Shown: positions 62,600-64,000 of the stretch, piece by piece
Position numbering within the stretch: position 1 is the first letter of the stretch
Layout of the letters: every line of letters begins with the position of its first letter
Origin: Longilinea sp035560795
Lineage (GTDB): Bacteria > Chloroflexota > Anaerolineae > Anaerolineales > Anaerolineaceae
Length of the DNA: 64,000 bases
Reading direction: 5' to 3'
Assembly (NCBI GenBank): GCA_035560795.1
Contig: DATMYV010000039.1
Coordinates: 15,523-79,522, forward strand
Position numbers and translations under genes: made by a program
The notes under the pieces: generated by a model
Seen by the model: only the letters and a program-made list of their open reading frames with translations
Databases searched by the model: none
Told to the model about the DNA's origin: nothing

Positions 62600-64000
62600 T
62601 TATTCGGCCGCTTTTGGTTCGGCTGGTTCGCTCTCACCGCTGGGAGCGGGTTGGCCAGCTTCTGTGGTTGCTTCGTCAACTTTTTCAGCCTCGCCGGTGG
62701 CAATCGCCTTGAGACGTTCAAGGATGCGTTGGTTATAAAGCCGTGAGACAGCGTCCATGGCAATCGCATTCACCAGGCGTTCGGTGACTTTCTTGGGGTC
62801 AAAACCGGGGGAAGTGGAAAGCTGCTGTAAAGTGCCGTTGACAGCTTCGTTTACTTCGGTTTCGGCCAGTTCGATCTTCTCAGCTTTTCCAATCTCTTCC
62901 AGCACCAGCGAGCGCACCAGGCGTTTGACGGCCGATGGAGCAACCTGCTCGGCAAGGAAGGTCTCCCGATCCGTTTTGATCAGTTTCAAATAGGTATCCA
63001 GGTCGAGATTGTTCTTGCTCAGGTCATCCTTCAGGTGTTCCAGGATATGTTCCTGTTCGTCCTCCAGGACCTGCGGCGGATACTTGATGGTTGATTCTGC
63101 GGCGATTTGCTCGAAGACGTCATCAAAGAATTTTTGATCGTATTCCTTGCGGGCATTTTCGCTTAGTTGTTCTATAACCGATTTCTTAAGCTCTTCGAAG
63201 TTCGAGAACTCTCCCATCGATTTGGCAAATTCATCATCTAATTCAGGCAAATGCAGCGCCTTAATGCTTTGAACAGTAACGTGGTATTCAACTTCACGGC
63301 TGCGCAGTTTTTCATCGGACTCATCTTCGCCAAAGGTATGTTTGATGGTTTTTTCATCATTGGCAGAGAGGCCAACCAGCTTTTCAGAAAAGCCAGCAAA
63401 GGGCCAGTCCTTATCAGAGAGAGTGTCCTCGCCAATGATGGTTTGAGCCGGGCCATCCTTAATGACTTCAGCGTCTTCACCTTCGGCGGGTTGCGTAAAA
63501 TGCCCGTTGAGCATGTAGTAAACCAGGTCGCCTTTTTCAGCGGCGCGTTCAACCGGTTCAGCGGTTGCGTAGCTGGTCTGAAGGCGGCGGAGGTTTTCTG
63601 CGACCTGTTCATCGCTTACAGTCGGGGCTTCATACGGTTTTCGAATGGCTTTGTAATCGCCCAAGGTGACTTCAGGAGCAAGCGGCACAATGAAGCTGAG
63701 TTTGACCGGATCGGTGCTGATAATTTCTTCAAGTGAGCCCGCGGCACCAGGTTTTACGCCAGCCTCGTCGAGGACTTTCGAATATTCATCATCGATTAAT
63801 AGTTCAACAGCCTGTTTCACGATTGTGTCATCGCCGTACATACGGCGGACAATATCGTAGGGGGCTTTACCGGGGCGGAAACCGGCAATTTTGGTTTCCT
63901 GCGAAATTTTGCGTGCAGCCCGGCGTTTGAAACCTTCCATGGTTTCAGCGTCGAACTCGGCGATAATTTTGACCTGATGGTCTTCACGGGGTTGAGTTTC
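62600..64000 (-). CDS. tig: Trigger factor (ribosome-associated chaperone), N-terminus cut by window edge
   Basis: Trigger factor binds nascent chains at the ribosome exit and has prolyl-isomerase activity. The frame is open to base 64000, so the first few residues are missing. About 466 residues are visible. The ribosome-binding loop is seen as GFRPGKAP, preceded by PREDHQVKIIAEFDAETMEGF. The PPIase domain follows near residue 170 (GDLVYYMLNG), then the long helical arms. The last 30 residues are Glu/Pro-rich. clpP follows after 29 bases. Confidence 0.94.
   Translation of the reverse strand, partial: ETQPREDHQVKIIAEFDAETMEGFKRRAARKISQETKIAGFRPGKAPYDIVRRMYGDDTIVKQAVELLIDDEYSKVLDEAGVKPGAAGSLEEIISTDPVKLSFIVPLAPEVTLGDYKAIRKPYEAPTVSDEQVAENLRRLQTSYATAEPVERAAEKGDLVYYMLNGHFTQPAEGEDAEVIKDGPAQTIIGEDTLSDKDWPFAGFSEKLVGLSANDEKTIKHTFGEDESDEKLRSREVEYHVTVQSIKALHLPELDDEFAKSMGEFSNFEELKKSVIEQLSENARKEYDQKFFDDVFEQIAAESTIKYPPQVLEDEQEHILEHLKDDLSKNNLDLDTYLKLIKTDRETFLAEQVAPSAVKRLVRSLVLEEIGKAEKIELAETEVNEAVNGTLQQLSTSPGFDPKKVTERLVNAIAMDAVSRLYNQRILERLKAIATGEAEKVDEATTEAGQPAPSGESEPAEPKAAE

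Overview
The window looks like the chromosome of an anaerobic, fermentative member of the Chloroflexota, most likely class Anaerolineae. This is inferred, not proven. The support is the style of the multi-GAF sensor proteins, a hydrogen-metabolism cluster with HydB/HydC/HndB-type subunits, and a rod-shape operon running straight into gltX. Base composition is about balanced by eye. I saw no insertion sequence, prophage, CRISPR array or plasmid-type gene.

Layout. (1) 1-12843, all on the minus strand: a 14-gene hydrogenase cluster. It is read from 12843 down and runs off the left edge inside the [NiFe] large subunit. It opens with a regulatory/accessory set (two DRTGG-type proteins, a CBS-GHKL ATPase, a PHP protein, a second GHKL ATPase). 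Next come two NuoE/NuoF-type diaphorase pairs, an HndB-type ferredoxin, a formate/nitrite channel, a NuoG-like iron-sulfur subunit, and HoxY/HoxH-type catalytic subunits. (2) 13105-16079: hisS, its cognate tRNA-His, a tandem repeat of the tRNA tail plus terminator, and an MFS permease. (3) 16402-36427: a signalling region. One OmpR-type regulator on the plus strand converges on a minus-strand run of two stand-alone receivers, four large GAF sensors with no output domain, a hybrid kinase with two receivers, a threonine-synthase-like enzyme fused to a receiver, and an EamA exporter. (4) 36602-46979: tRNA-Gly, then mreB-mreC-mreD-mrdA-minC-rodA-gltX, tRNA-Gln and glnS. (5) 47022-56767, minus strand: MFS permease, small acidic Cys protein, VKOR, moeA, rel, a HAD phosphatase, and a two-gene amino-acid dehydrogenase whose large subunit is an alpha/gamma fusion. 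(6) 56972-64000: pfkA on the plus strand, then minus-strand tig (cut by the right edge)-clpP, a HAD phosphatase, rlmN, ftsY and a frameshifted prfB.

The most unusual parts are three. The first is the signalling run that appears to end in a metabolic enzyme carrying its own receiver domain, next to a possible exporter. The second is the hydrogenase cluster, which joins a [NiFe] catalytic pair to an accessory set known mainly from HydABC-type enzymes. The third is the placing of two tRNA genes beside their own synthetases. prfB is intact only if the classical CTT-TGA-C +1 frameshift is used.
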